Positions 9,012 to 19,200 of a DNA stretch of 64,000 nt are shown piece by piece (within the stretch, counting starts at the first letter, position 1; each line of letters begins with the position of its first letter). The notes beneath the pieces were generated by a model, which did not search any database, was not told the origin of the DNA, and was given only the letters and a program-made list of their open reading frames with translations. Source of the stretch: Lachnospiraceae bacterium (lineage in GTDB: Bacteria; Bacillota; Clostridia; Lachnospirales; Lachnospiraceae). The stretch covers positions 1-64,000 of the forward strand of contig JAFUXA010000005.1 in the NCBI GenBank assembly GCA_017470985.1. The letters run 5' to 3'. Both the position numbers and the translations under genes were made by a program.

Positions 9012-9700
9012 TATAATTTAAAACGGTAACCTACGCCCCATATAGTCTCTATATACTGTGGCTTGGTTGTATCCAATTCTATTTTCTCCCTGATTTTCTT
9101 GATATGAACTGTAACTGTGGCAATATCTCCTACAGAATCCATATCCCAGATTTCCTGGAACAATTCCTGCTTGCTATATACTCTGTTAGGATTCTCAGCC
9201 AGAAACAGCAGGAGTTCATATTCCTTGGTGGTAAATGCAGTTTCCTCCCCGCGAATCCATACTCTTCTAGCCGATTTATCAATTTTGATATCACGAATTT
9301 CTACAATATCATTGAGCTCTCTGGCACTTCCTACCAATCGCTCATATCTTGCCAAATGAGCCTTCACTCTGGCTACCAATTCACTTGGTGAAAATGGTTT
9401 TGTAATATAATCATCAGCACCCAGTCCCAATCCACGAATCTTGTCAATGTCATCCTTCTTGGCTGACACCATTAAAATAGGAGTGTTCTTCTCCTCCCGA
9501 ATAGCTTTGCATATATCATAGCCGTCCATTCCAGGAAGCATCAGATCCAAAACGAATATATCAAAATCTTCTGCAAGTGCTATCTCGCAGCCTTTTGCTC
9601 CATCATTTTCCACAACGACTTCAAAGCCGCTTAATTCCAAATAATCCTTCTCCAACTCAGCAATTGCCTGCTCGTCTTCAATTATCAATACTCTACTCAT
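9011..9700 (-). CDS. OmpR-family response regulator
   Basis: This is a DNA-binding response regulator of 229 residues. The receiver domain has the acidic pair EDE (8-10), phospho-acceptor Asp52 in VLDLMLPGMDGYD, and the SAKKDD and KPFSP motifs. The C-terminal winged helix (about 130-229) has TTKEYELLLFLAENPNRVYS and ends TIWGVGYRFKL. It overlaps the sensor kinase gene by 8 bases, so the pair is co-expressed. The signal and targets are unknown. Confidence 0.93.
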   Translation of the reverse strand: MSRVLIIEDEQAIAELEKDYLELSGFEVVVENDGAKGCEIALAEDFDIFVLDLMLPGMDGYDICKAIREEKNTPILMVSAKKDDIDKIRGLGLGADDYITKPFSPSELVARVKAHLARYERLVGSARELNDIVEIRDIKIDKSARRVWIRGEETAFTTKEYELLLFLAENPNRVYSKQELFQEIWDMDSVGDIATVTVHIKKIREKIELDTTKPQYIETIWGVGYRFKL

Positions 9701-10820
9701 CCTTTACCTCCTGATATTTTCTAAGGACCAAATACATAACTGTTCCCATGTCTTCCTTACTAGTAGCCCATATCTTGCCACCATGATCCTCTATAATTTT
9801 CTTCACAATGGAAAGTCCTATTCCACTTCCTCCCGTCGCAGAATTTCTAGAAGCATCAGCTCGATAGAATCTGTCAAATATATGCGGCAAATCCTTGGCT
9901 GCAATTCCTCTACCATTGTCCTCAATTTCTATCTGAACGAAGTCTCCCACATCTCGAACTCTGACACTTATGAAGGACGGTTCCTTGGACTTCATATATT
10001 TCACAGAATTTCCTATTATATTATGAATCACCCGGCCCAATTGCTCAGGATCCGCAATCATAAGTACATCTTCTTCTACAGAATTAAAATATGTCAGCTG
10101 GATATTCTGATTCTCCATATCCAGTTCCAGCTCCTCTATACAGTCATCAAAATAATCCCGTACATTCAGTTTATTGAAGTTATATGGAATTCTATTGGTA
10201 TCAATATTCGTATACAAGGTCAGCTCATTAATCAGAGTGTTCATCTCGTTGGCCTTGTTATAAATAGTCTTGATATATTTATCTCTCTTCTCAGGAGTAT
10301 CTGCCACTCCGTCTAAGATTCCCTCTGAGTACCCCTTGATAGCAGTGATCGGAGTCTTTAAGTCATGAGCGATGTTGGAAATAAGCATGCGCTGCTCATT
10401 TTCCGCATCGATTTTCTCCTCTGCATTCTCCTTGAGTCTGCGGCGCATCTCCTCAAATGTCTGACTCAGTTCACTGATTTCATCTTCGCCGCTGGTGTCA
10501 ATCTTGAAGTCCAGATTTCCATCTCTAATATTTTCCACCGCCTTGTTAAGCTTCTTGAGCCTGGCAACAATTCCACCGTAAGTCCAGGCAATCAATATTC
10601 CCGCGGTAAATATTAAGATAAATATAAACATAACCAGCACTGTCTTGGCCGCGTCCTCAATACCCGGCATCTCAGCCAGTTTTCTATAGAAGCCCATATC
10701 AATGGATACATTTAAATATGGCATCATATGGGTAAATATAAAATACCCTGTTACCACCATAAAAATAGGCAAAAATATAATTATGCAAAATGCAATTGTC
10801 ATTCTCGTCCTAAGCTTCAT
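9693..10820 (-). CDS. sensor histidine kinase with HAMP domain
   Basis: This membrane sensor partner of the downstream response regulator has 375 residues. It has one helix near the N-terminus, a short extracytoplasmic loop (about 35-65), a second helix, a HAMP linker, the HisKA box NIAHDLKTPITAIKGYSEGI, and an ATPase domain with N (HNIIGNSVKY), G1 (DNGRGI) and G2 (GGSGIGLSIVK) boxes. The ATG at 10820 is chosen because GGAGG lies 5 bases upstream; the open frame reaches 10889 without a good start. A terminator of metK lies just upstream. Confidence 0.9.
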   Translation of the reverse strand: MKLRTRMTIAFCIIIFLPIFMVVTGYFIFTHMMPYLNVSIDMGFYRKLAEMPGIEDAAKTVLVMFIFILIFTAGILIAWTYGGIVARLKKLNKAVENIRDGNLDFKIDTSGEDEISELSQTFEEMRRRLKENAEEKIDAENEQRMLISNIAHDLKTPITAIKGYSEGILDGVADTPEKRDKYIKTIYNKANEMNTLINELTLYTNIDTNRIPYNFNKLNVRDYFDDCIEELELDMENQNIQLTYFNSVEEDVLMIADPEQLGRVIHNIIGNSVKYMKSKEPSFISVRVRDVGDFVQIEIEDNGRGIAAKDLPHIFDRFYRADASRNSATGGSGIGLSIVKKIIEDHGGKIWATSKEDMGTVMYLVLRKYQEVKDE

Positions 10821-10875
10821 CCGCGCCTCCACTAAAACTCTGGTGTCGGTTACATAACCTGTTTGAGCTAAAAAT

Positions 10876-10904
10876 AAGCCCAAGGTCAATACAACCTTGG
10901 ACTT
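10876..10904 (-). terminator. rho-independent terminator of metK
   Basis: An 11-bp stem (AAGTCCAAGGT/ACCTTGGGCTT, one G-U pair) with a 7-base loop is followed by ATTTTTAG on the minus strand. It lies between the metK stop and the histidine kinase start. Confidence 0.85.
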
Positions 10905-10969
10905 ATTATATCATTTATATTTTTTTATAGTAATTCACTCAAATTATTTAATAAAAATTTTAGATTTGA

Positions 10970-12151
10970 CTATAAATATTTCTTCAAGTCATCAACCTTG
11001 TTGAGTGCTTCCCATGGAAGATCAATATCTGTACGACCGAAATGACCATAAGCTGCTGTCTTACCATAGATTGGACGACGAAGGTCAAGCATCTTGATAA
11101 TTCCAGCTGGACGAAGATCGAAGTTCTCTCTTACGATCTCAACAAGCTTCTCCTCTGAAACCTTACCTGTACCAAATGTATCTACGCGAACTGATGTAGG
11201 CTGAGCAACACCGATAGCGTATGAAAGCTGAATCTCACACTTATCAGCAAGACCTGCTGCTACAATATTCTTGGCAACATAACGAGCTGCATAAGCTGCA
11301 GAACGGTCAACCTTGGTACAATCCTTTCCAGAGAAAGCACCGCCGCCGTGACGAGCCATTCCACCGTATGTGTCAACGATAATCTTACGTCCTGTAAGAC
11401 CTGCATCACCGTGAGGTCCACCGATTACGAAACGACCTGTTGGATTAATGAAGAACTTGGTATTGCCATCAATAAGCTCTGCAGGAAGAATTGGATCAAA
11501 TACATACTTCTTGATATCTGCATGAATCTGCTCCTGTGTTACATCCTCATCATGCTGTGTAGAACATACAACTGCTTCCAATCTAATTGGCTTATCATTC
11601 TCATCATACTCAACCGAAACCTGTGTCTTACCATCTGGGCGAAGGTATGTAAGAGTACCATCTTTTCTAACCTTTGTAAGCTGAAGTGCAAGCTTATGAG
11701 CAAGGTCAATAGAATATGGCATGTATGACTCTGTCTCGTTTGTAGCGTAACCGAACATCATACCCTGATCTCCAGCACCTGTATCCAAGTCATCGCCAAG
11801 TGTTCCTTCCTTGGCCTCAAGAGCCTTGTCAACTCCCATAGCAATATCAGCAGACTGCTGATCGAGTGCTACAAATACAGCACATGAGTTTCCATCAAGA
11901 CCTTTCTTGCCATCATCATATCCGATATCAACAACAGTCTTTCTAACAATTGCAGGAATATCAAGCTGCGCCTTTGTTGTAATCTCTCCTGTTACAAGAA
12001 CGAAACCTGTACAACTTGCTGTCTCACATGCAACACGGCTCATTGGATCCTGCTCGAAACAAGCATCCAAGATAGCATCAGAAACCATATCGCAGACTTT
12101 GTCAGGATGTCCTTCTGTTACTGACTCTGAAGTAAAAATCTTCTTTTCCAT
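10970..12151 (-). CDS. metK: S-adenosylmethionine synthetase
   Basis: MetK makes SAM from methionine and ATP in the cytoplasm. The 393-residue product has full family length, with the signatures [13 protein letters not shown] near the start, [15 protein letters not shown] near residue 117, and [19 protein letters not shown] near 262. It is a single-gene unit: promoter, SAM-I riboswitch with terminator (12200-12344) upstream and its own terminator downstream, so synthesis should fall when SAM is abundant. Confidence 0.97.
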   Translation of the reverse strand: MEKKIFTSESVTEGHPDKVCDMVSDAILDACFEQDPMSRVACETASCTGFVLVTGEITTKAQLDIPAIVRKTVVDIGYDDGKKGLDGNSCAVFVALDQQSADIAMGVDKALEAKEGTLGDDLDTGAGDQGMMFGYATNETESYMPYSIDLAHKLALQLTKVRKDGTLTYLRPDGKTQVSVEYDENDKPIRLEAVVCSTQHDEDVTQEQIHADIKKYVFDPILPAELIDGNTKFFINPTGRFVIGGPHGDAGLTGRKIIVDTYGGMARHGGGAFSGKDCTKVDRSAAYAARYVAKNIVAAGLADKCEIQLSYAIGVAQPTSVRVDTFGTGKVSEEKLVEIVRENFDLRPAGIIKMLDLRRPIYGKTAAYGHFGRTDIDLPWEALNKVDDLKKYL

Positions 12152-12199
12152 TTTATGTATCCTTTCTATTGTTCATTTGAACTCATCAATTTAAGCATA

Positions 12200-12225
12200 A
12201 AAAAATAATCCGCCATAAGCGGATT
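12200..12225 (-). terminator. expression-platform terminator of the SAM riboswitch
   Basis: A perfect 7-bp stem AATCCGC/GCGGATT with a 5-base loop is followed on the minus strand by ATTTTTTAT. It sits just after the riboswitch aptamer and about 50 bases before metK, as expected for SAM-induced termination. Confidence 0.9.
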
Positions 12226-12248
12226 TAATTTATAAACAAATCAAATCC

Positions 12249-12344
12249 CTTATTGTTCGTTTTGCTCGCTCAGGTTGGCACCTTCCAAAATGGGGTTGCC
12301 GTGGCTTCACAGATCCTATGTATCTCCACCACTCTGAATAAGAG
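12249..12344 (-). ncRNA. SAM-I (S-box) riboswitch
   Basis: Read on the minus strand, the aptamer starts CTCTTATTCAGAG and continues GGTGGAG, then a P2 arm leading to GAAGCCACGGCAACC, AAGGTGCCAACCTG, GAGCGAGC, and the closing strand AACAATAAG that pairs with the start to form P1. These are the conserved S-box core elements. It controls metK through the terminator at 12200-12225. Confidence 0.95.
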
Positions 12345-12377
12345 AGTTCATCTATGAAATTTATATTACAATATGGA

Positions 12378-12406
12378 AATTTACACCGATACAACCTTCA
12401 TGTCAA
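12378..12406 (-). promoter_or_regulatory. metK promoter
   Basis: TTGACA (12406 to 12401), a 17-base spacer and TAAATT (12383 to 12378) form a sigma-A-type promoter placed about 30 bases before the riboswitch aptamer. Confidence 0.65.
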
Positions 12407-12464
12407 CCCTGATTACTACATTTGACACAAATTGTATATGTCACCTATACATATCAGAAAAATG

Positions 12465-12494
12465 TTGCCAAAGCCCCGGTTTTAACACTATAAT
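12465..12494 (+). promoter_or_regulatory. candidate promoter of the HD-GYP gene
   Basis: TTGCCA (12465-12470), an 18-base spacer and TATAAT (12489-12494) lie 75 bases before the start at 12569. A second candidate, TTGACA (12422-12427) with TATACA (12446-12451), lies upstream. The stretch 12345-12568 otherwise holds only these divergent promoters. Confidence 0.5.
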
Positions 12495-12568
12495 GTTTAC
12501 AAGAAGTTTATTGTTCTTATATATAATGTGTTTTTTATGCAAATATGCATTTTTTCATGGGGGTTATC

Positions 12569-13795
12569 ATGGTAAAAATATCTAGCAAGAAGCTTGAGTC
12601 CGGCATGGTTGTTGCTCAGGCAATCGAAACAAAACGCGGGCAAATTATAGCTGTAGAAGGAACTGTACTCAGTCCACAGCTTATCGCCAGATTATCATTT
12701 TATAATATTGAAAATGTAATGGTAACTGATGAAACAGCTTCAAATACCAAAGAAGAAAAAGTTATCACAGAGGACATCTCACAATTACTGTCTGATCTAG
12801 ATGAGGAAGAAGTACAAAGTATTACAATTCCATCTGTTGAGATCAAGAAACCAGCTGAAGACAAAACAAAATCTGTAAATCCGGCGCATACCTCCAGTCA
12901 TATAGAAAGCATGTCTTTCTCAAGTAAGATACAGGTATCTCCTAGATTTCAAAAGTATCAAATGTCCTTCACCAACAGTATGGTCTCCCTAAAAGACTAT
13001 TTTGATCAAATAATTTCCGGAGATGTTGATGAGGATTTGGAACAGCATATGCTCAAAGTACCATCTGAATTATTCGCATCCAAAACATCCCTTGAGATTT
13101 TTGATATGGTACACAATATGCGTTCAGTGGATGATACAATATATGCTCATTCTCTAAATGTTGCACTGATTGCTCGTGCCATTGGTAAATGGTTGAAATA
13201 CTCTCGTGAAGATTTGGATTTATTGACCATTGCCGGTTTACTTCATGATATCGGCAAGACTCAGGTCCCGGAGGAAATATTAAACAAGCAAGGCAAGTTA
13301 ACTGATGATGAGTTTGCCCTCATCAAGAGTCATCCTCTTGCAGGATACAAGATTCTCAAGAATACAAAATTCGATACCAGAATAAAGCTTGCTGCATTAC
13401 AACATCATGAAAGATTTGATGGTTCCGGTTATCCAAGAGGACTAGAAGGAGATGAGATTGATGAATTTGCTTCTATCATCGCTCTGGCAGATGTATATGA
13501 TGCAATGACAGCAGCCAGAAGTTATCGCTCACCGAAATGTGCCTTTCAGGTTATCTACGAATTTGAGCAGGAAGGCTTCCAGAAATATAATCCTGAAGTC
13601 ATATATACCTTCTTGAAGAGAGTGGCTAATTGCTATTCCAACAGCCGTGTACTTCTAAGTGACGGCAGAAGCGGCCAGGTAGTATTTCTCAATAAAAACG
13701 CTCTATCAAGACCGATTGTGAAGCTGGACGATGGAGAGATGGTAGATTTATCAACTCCAGACAATCACGATATTTTCATCAAATCAATTTTATAA
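12569..13795 (+). CDS. HD-GYP domain protein, probable c-di-GMP phosphodiesterase
   Basis: HD-GYP proteins hydrolyse c-di-GMP. The 408-residue product has an N-terminal region of about 180 residues without a recognised sensor and no membrane helix. The HD-GYP core then shows HSLNVALIARAIG, LLHDIGKTQVP (HD pair), the HPLAGYKIL helix and QHHERFDGSGYPRGLEGDEI (HHE and GYP), plus ALADVYDAMTAARSYR. The ATG at 12569 has GGGGG 5 bases upstream and gives MVKISSKKLESGM, a common start in this family. It is a single-gene unit with a bidirectional terminator after it. Confidence 0.9.
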   Translation: MVKISSKKLESGMVVAQAIETKRGQIIAVEGTVLSPQLIARLSFYNIENVMVTDETASNTKEEKVITEDISQLLSDLDEEEVQSITIPSVEIKKPAEDKTKSVNPAHTSSHIESMSFSSKIQVSPRFQKYQMSFTNSMVSLKDYFDQIISGDVDEDLEQHMLKVPSELFASKTSLEIFDMVHNMRSVDDTIYAHSLNVALIARAIGKWLKYSREDLDLLTIAGLLHDIGKTQVPEEILNKQGKLTDDEFALIKSHPLAGYKILKNTKFDTRIKLAALQHHERFDGSGYPRGLEGDEIDEFASIIALADVYDAMTAARSYRSPKCAFQVIYEFEQEGFQKYNPEVIYTFLKRVANCYSNSRVLLSDGRSGQVVFLNKNALSRPIVKLDDGEMVDLSTPDNHDIFIKSIL

Positions 13796-13803
13796 TGCAA
13801 AAC

Positions 13804-13837
13804 AAAAGCGTAACAGCCTCAAAACTGTTACGCTTTT
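13804..13837. terminator. bidirectional terminator between the HD-GYP gene and murA
   Basis: A perfect 13-bp stem AAAAGCGTAACAG/CTGTTACGCTTTT with an 8-base loop is flanked by A-rich and T-rich runs on the two sides. It can stop transcription of both converging genes. Confidence 0.92.
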
Positions 13838-13839
13838 TC

Positions 13840-15132
13840 TTATGATACCTTCATCATAAACTTAGTCAATTCCTTATCGCTTGATACCTTGGCAATCTCA
13901 GCACCAAGTCCTGCAAGCTTAACTTCGAAGTTCTCATAACCTCTCTGAATGAAATGTATGTCATCAACAATTGTAAATCCTTCTGCTGCAAGCCCTGCAA
14001 TTACAAGAGCTGCACCTGCACGAAGATCCGGCGCACAAACCTCTGCGCCAGTGTACTTCTCTACACCTTTTACAATAGCTACATTTCCCTCAACCTGTAT
14101 GTTTGAACCCATTCTGTTGAGTTCATCAATATATTTGAAACGATTTTCAAAAATGCTTTCTGTAACAACACTGGTTCCATTGGCAATTGCAAGAACCGCT
14201 GTAATCTGTGGTTGCATATCTGTAGGATAACCAGGATATGGCAATGTAGTTACAGATGTACTTGTAAGTGGCTTGTTTGCTACAACACGAACAGCATCAT
14301 CAAACTCTTCTATTGAGCATCCTGCCTCTATAAGCTTAGCACTTGTAGCTTCCAAATGCTTTGGAATAACATTTTTCACAAGTACATCGCCCTTTGTTGC
14401 AGCTGCCGCACACATAAATGTACCCGCTTCAATCTGATCAGGAATAACCGAATACTCAGCTCCGTGAAGCTTCTCAACTCCAACTATTCGAATAACATCT
14501 GTTCCTGCGCCTCTTATATTGGCACCCATTGCATTCAGTAAATTGGCTACATCAACCACATGTGGCTCCTTGGCTGCATTTTCTATAATAGTCTTGCCCT
14601 CAGCCAACGCTGCTGCCATCATAACATTGATAGTAGCTCCAACTGAAACCTTGTCCATATAGATATGATTTCCAACAAGCTTATCTGCCTTGGCAGAAAT
14701 AAGTCCAAAACTGATTTCTACATTAGCTCCAAGAGACTTAAATCCCTTCACATGCAAATCAATTGGTCGGCTTCCGATTACACATCCACCAGGAAGTGCA
14801 ACTTCAGCTTCTTTAAATTTACCAAGCAAAGCTCCCAACAGATAGTAAGAAGCTCTGATTTTTCTAATATATTCGTAATCTACACTCAGTGACCTGATTG
14901 TACTTCCATTAATTTTGGCTGTATGTCTATCTATTCTGTCAACATGAGCTCCGATATCACTCAAAGCATCAAGCATAATGTTAATGTCACGTACATCCGG
15001 CAGATTCTCAATTACAACAGTCTCATCTGTCATAATCGCTGCTGCCAATATAGCAAGGGCCGCATTTTTAGCTCCACTAATTTCAACTTCACCTACGAGT
15101 GGATTACCTCCATGTACAACAAATTGTTCCAT
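13840..15132 (-). CDS. murA: UDP-N-acetylglucosamine 1-carboxyvinyltransferase
   Basis: MurA makes the first committed peptidoglycan precursor by transferring enolpyruvate from PEP to UDP-GlcNAc. The 430-residue product has the family N-terminus (VHGGNPLVGEVEISGAKNAA), the loop with the fosfomycin-target cysteine (ALPGGCVIGSRPIDLHVKGF, Cys near residue 116), and the C-terminal DLRAGAALVIAGLAAEG. The start at 15132 has AGGTG 8 bases upstream. Confidence 0.96.
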   Translation of the reverse strand: MEQFVVHGGNPLVGEVEISGAKNAALAILAAAIMTDETVVIENLPDVRDINIMLDALSDIGAHVDRIDRHTAKINGSTIRSLSVDYEYIRKIRASYYLLGALLGKFKEAEVALPGGCVIGSRPIDLHVKGFKSLGANVEISFGLISAKADKLVGNHIYMDKVSVGATINVMMAAALAEGKTIIENAAKEPHVVDVANLLNAMGANIRGAGTDVIRIVGVEKLHGAEYSVIPDQIEAGTFMCAAAATKGDVLVKNVIPKHLEATSAKLIEAGCSIEEFDDAVRVVANKPLTSTSVTTLPYPGYPTDMQPQITAVLAIANGTSVVTESIFENRFKYIDELNRMGSNIQVEGNVAIVKGVEKYTGAEVCAPDLRAGAALVIAGLAAEGFTIVDDIHFIQRGYENFEVKLAGLGAEIAKVSSDKELTKFMMKVS

Positions 15133-15207
15133 ATCAATAACACCTCATATGCCAACTCATAATCCTCGATATTATAGCACAGGTTTTTCTTTTTGAATAG
15201 TATCTAG

Positions 15208-16224
15208 TTACTTGTCTTCTGTCTTGAACAAAGAATCAAATTTCACCTTAGACCATACTTTATCATTTACAGTCCAGGTAATCTCACCCTTCCAACCATC
15301 TAATATCTTGTTGAAGTAATCAGTGCGAGCCTTCTCCTCCAGCTCTGTCTTCTTGGCATCAGACGCTTCCTTATCGTAATCACTATCCAAACGAACGATG
15401 TAATATCCGTCATTTTCCACTTCTACAACAGAAGAAATCTCGCCCTCTTTTGTAAGTGCATCTGCAGCTTTTACAACAGCTTCATTAAGTTCTGTCTCAT
15501 CAGCTCCATAGGTTTTCTCAGTGACTTTGAATCCAAGTGCCTTAGCTTCGTTCTCAAAATCACTAGAAGCAGCCACTTTTTCGGCATTTGGCTTCAACTG
15601 TTCCAACTCGTCCTTCTCATAAGGAGTCTGTGTTCCATTTTCATCAGTCTTGACCACAGTGCTGATATAAGCATATGTAATCTTTCTCTGAGCAGCTTCC
15701 TCATCAGTTACATTTACCTCAGCCTGCGCCTTGATAGCATCTGTAACCTTGGTTGAGTAATACTGGTTTGTCAAATACTGCTTTACTACTTCCTCGCTGG
15801 CTGTCAGTTCCTCAAGAGTGCTCTCCTTGTTTGACTCCATAAATGCTTTGGCAGCTTCATCAATCTTCTTCTGCTCATCCCCAGAAATTGTCACCCCATA
15901 CTCCTGAGCATGCTTGGCAAGAAGATACTCCTGCTCCATTGCATCAATTGCACTTTCTTTTACCTGATCCTCGAAAGTCTTGCCATCCTCTACTTCCTGT
16001 GACCAGTATGAGTTACCATAATATGACAGATACACTCCGTCATAGTTGGACTGAGTAAATCTAGTCGCAAAATTCCCATATCCTAAAGAGATGCTGTCTG
16101 TAGTATCTCCTGTCTTAATTGTAATTAATGTCTCGTCGGCATTTAACTTGCCACATCCCCCTAAGAGAGTCGCACATGCAATAGCTCCAGTGAGAGCAAA
16201 TGCCATAATTTTCTTTGTTTTCAT
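15208..16224 (-). CDS. PrsA/SurA-like peptidylprolyl isomerase lipoprotein (foldase)
   Basis: This is a predicted extracytoplasmic folding factor of 338 residues. A signal peptide ends in the lipobox TLLGGC. The N-terminal chaperone region is helical and charged, and a parvulin-like domain is suggested around residues 180-290 (ITYAYISTVVKTDENGTQ to VENDGYYIVRLDSDYDKEA). The isomerase motif is weak, so it may be mainly a chaperone. The ATG at 16224 follows GAGGAG by 9 bases; an upstream ATG at 16254 gives no proper signal peptide start. It follows mfd by 40 bases and is probably co-transcribed. Confidence 0.82.
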   Translation of the reverse strand: MKTKKIMAFALTGAIACATLLGGCGKLNADETLITIKTGDTTDSISLGYGNFATRFTQSNYDGVYLSYYGNSYWSQEVEDGKTFEDQVKESAIDAMEQEYLLAKHAQEYGVTISGDEQKKIDEAAKAFMESNKESTLEELTASEEVVKQYLTNQYYSTKVTDAIKAQAEVNVTDEEAAQRKITYAYISTVVKTDENGTQTPYEKDELEQLKPNAEKVAASSDFENEAKALGFKVTEKTYGADETELNEAVVKAADALTKEGEISSVVEVENDGYYIVRLDSDYDKEASDAKKTELEEKARTDYFNKILDGWKGEITWTVNDKVWSKVKFDSLFKTEDK

Positions 16225-16264
16225 CACATAATACTCCTCTAGTAAATTTTTCACACTTTTAATA

Positions 16265-19200
16265 TTATACTCGTTTAGAAGTGCTTTTGTCCACCAAAGA
16301 CTCCTGTTTTAATGCGCTAATTTGCCGCACCATTTCCAATGTTTTATCAGGCACATCCTTGGCCTTTATCATGGAGTTTTTCTTATAATAGAAATTAAAT
16401 GCCGGATTCTTGGAATCAGCTACAAATTTCACATAAGGCTGGTTTCGCTGAATAAAATCAGGAATGGCAGATACATCAATAGGTGCTCTGTCATACATGG
16501 TAAATATTATGACATCCCCCTTCTGAGATATATCTATAATAAATGCGTTGTGAGCCTCCATTCTAAGCATGGCCACAAACAGCAAATTCATAACCGGTTT
16601 CGACGGCTCGCCAAATCTATCTATAAGCTCATCCAGCATCTCATCTCTGGCATCCTCAGAATCAATAGCAGCGATTCTCTTGTATATATCCAGTCTCTGG
16701 CTCTCACTTGGCACGTAATTCTCCGGCAGATATGCATCAATCTCCAAGTCAATAGTAGTGTCAAATACTTCCTCAACAACCATGCCCTTCTCACGTTTTA
16801 CCGCCTCATTTAACATCTTGCAGTACAAATCGTAACCTACGGCCTCCATATGTCCATGCTGTTCCTGACCCAGGAGATTTCCTGCTCCTCGAATCTCCAG
16901 ATCTCTCATGGCAATCTTGAAGCCACTTCCCAAATCTGTAAATTCCTTGATGGCTGCCAGTCTCTTCTCTGCCACTTCCTTAAGCATCTTGTCCCGCTTA
17001 TACATGAGAAATGCATAGGCATTTCTATTACTTCTACCTACTCTTCCTCGAAGCTGATACAACTGAGACAGCCCCAACTGATCAGAGTCATGGATAATAA
17101 TAGTATTTACATTGGATATGTCGATTCCTATCTCAATGATAGTTGTGGATACAAGCACATCTATATCACCATTTATAAAATCATACATTATCTGCTCCAT
17201 GCGGCTTTCTGTCATTTTACCATGAGCATATTCCACATTGGCTTCCGGAACCAACTGCTGTATATGAGCAGTTATATCCGCAATATTTTTTACACGATTA
17301 TAGACATAATATACCTGTCCGCCTCTGGCCATTTCTCGAAGTATAGCCTCTCGAATCATCTCCTCATTGTATTCAAAGACGAAGGTCTGGATTGGTCGCC
17401 TCTCCATTGGAGCCTCCTCCAAAACACTCATATCTCTTATACCAATAAGACTCATATGCAGAGATCTAGGAATTGGTGTGGCAGACATGGATAGCACATC
17501 TACAGTCTGCTTCATCTGCTTGATCTTCTCCTTCTGCTTCACTCCAAAACGCTGTTCTTCATCAATTATCAGAAGACCTAAATCCTTGTATTTCACATCG
17601 GAAGACAATAATCGATGCGTGCCGATTATAATATCCATCTGTCCATTCTTGGCGCCCTCTATAGTCTTCTTCTGCTCAGCCTGTGAGACAAATCTGTTGA
17701 GCAATCCAATATTTACCGGATAACCTGCCATTCTCTGCTTGAAGGTATTATATTGCTGCCCCGCCAGTATGGTGGTAGGAGCCAGATATGCCACCTGCTT
17801 ACCTTCCTGCACAGCCTTGAAAGCCGCACGAATAGCCACCTCTGTCTTACCATAGCCCACATCACCGCAGATTAATCTATCCATAATCTTGGTGCTCATC
17901 ATATCACGCTTCACATCCTCGATGGCCTGAAGCTGACCGTCTGTCTCCTGATATGGGAAGGCCTCCTCAAATTCCTGCTGCCACACTGTATCCGGCCCAT
18001 AGACGAAGCCATTATCCTGTTGTCGAATAGCATATAAATCCACCAGTTCCTTGGCAACAACACCAACTGCATGCTGAACCCTGGCTTTGGTATTGGCCCA
18101 CTCCTGGGTTCCAAGGGTATTCAGCTTCGGTTTCTTACCATCTGCACTACTGTATTTCTGGATAGAATCCAACTGGTTGGCAGGGATATACAAATTACCA
18201 CCTTTGGCATAGGAGATTTTGATATAATCCTTGACTATCTTGTCCACCTCAATCTTCTCGAAGCCCTGGTATACTCCCAGGCCATGGTTCACATGAACCA
18301 CATAATCTCCCACATGCAAATCCGTAAATTGGGCGATAGCCTCACCCTCGTACTTGAATTTCTTTTTCTTCTTCTTGGGCTTAGCGCCAAATATATCCTG
18401 CTCGCTTAAAAGCACATAAGCCACTTCACTCAAATCATATCCCCGGGAAATATTACCAGGGGCCACCATAATCTCTCCCGGATGAATATCATGATCATAA
18501 TCCTCTGTATAGAAGCATGATATATCCTCATCCATGAGAATCTCCGACAGATGCTTAGCTCTGGTTCGAGATGGAGACAGAAGAAGAATACGATATTTAT
18601 TTCTCTTATATCTCTTCAAATCCTTCAGAAGCAAATCAAACTGACCATTATAACTTCCCACTGACACAGCCTTCACTCCGGCTCTATCGGAAATATTTAT
18701 CAGCCCCTTCTTGCTCTCAAGGGTAGACATAATCACTCCCGGACGATTATTTAATTCCCCTGCCAGCTTCTTTTTGGAAATAAGCATATCCACCTGACGA
18801 GGCAGGCAATAACCTTTCTCAAGGCGAGCAGTCATACTCTCAGAGAATTCCTCTTCCACCGCTTTGATACACTGCTGGATATGAGTCATCTCATCATATA
18901 TTACAAGAGTATCATCTGGAAAATATGACAGGAGTCCCACCGTCTCATCCAGAAAATAAGTCAAATGAGTCTCTAATCCACTGCTGATACCCCACTCTCT
19001 GGTCTGGTCAACAAGGGTTGCCGCCATGGTCTGAACTCTGTGAGCCTCCTCAGTCTTCATAGCCTTGCGATAGGTCTCATACAGTTTCCCGGCATCCTCC
19101 TCAATTAGTTTCAACCCCTTCTCAATCTCATCAGGAGTCAACACCAGTTCCACTGCAGGATATATGGTCACATCCTGGATTTCTTCCACAGACTTCTGTG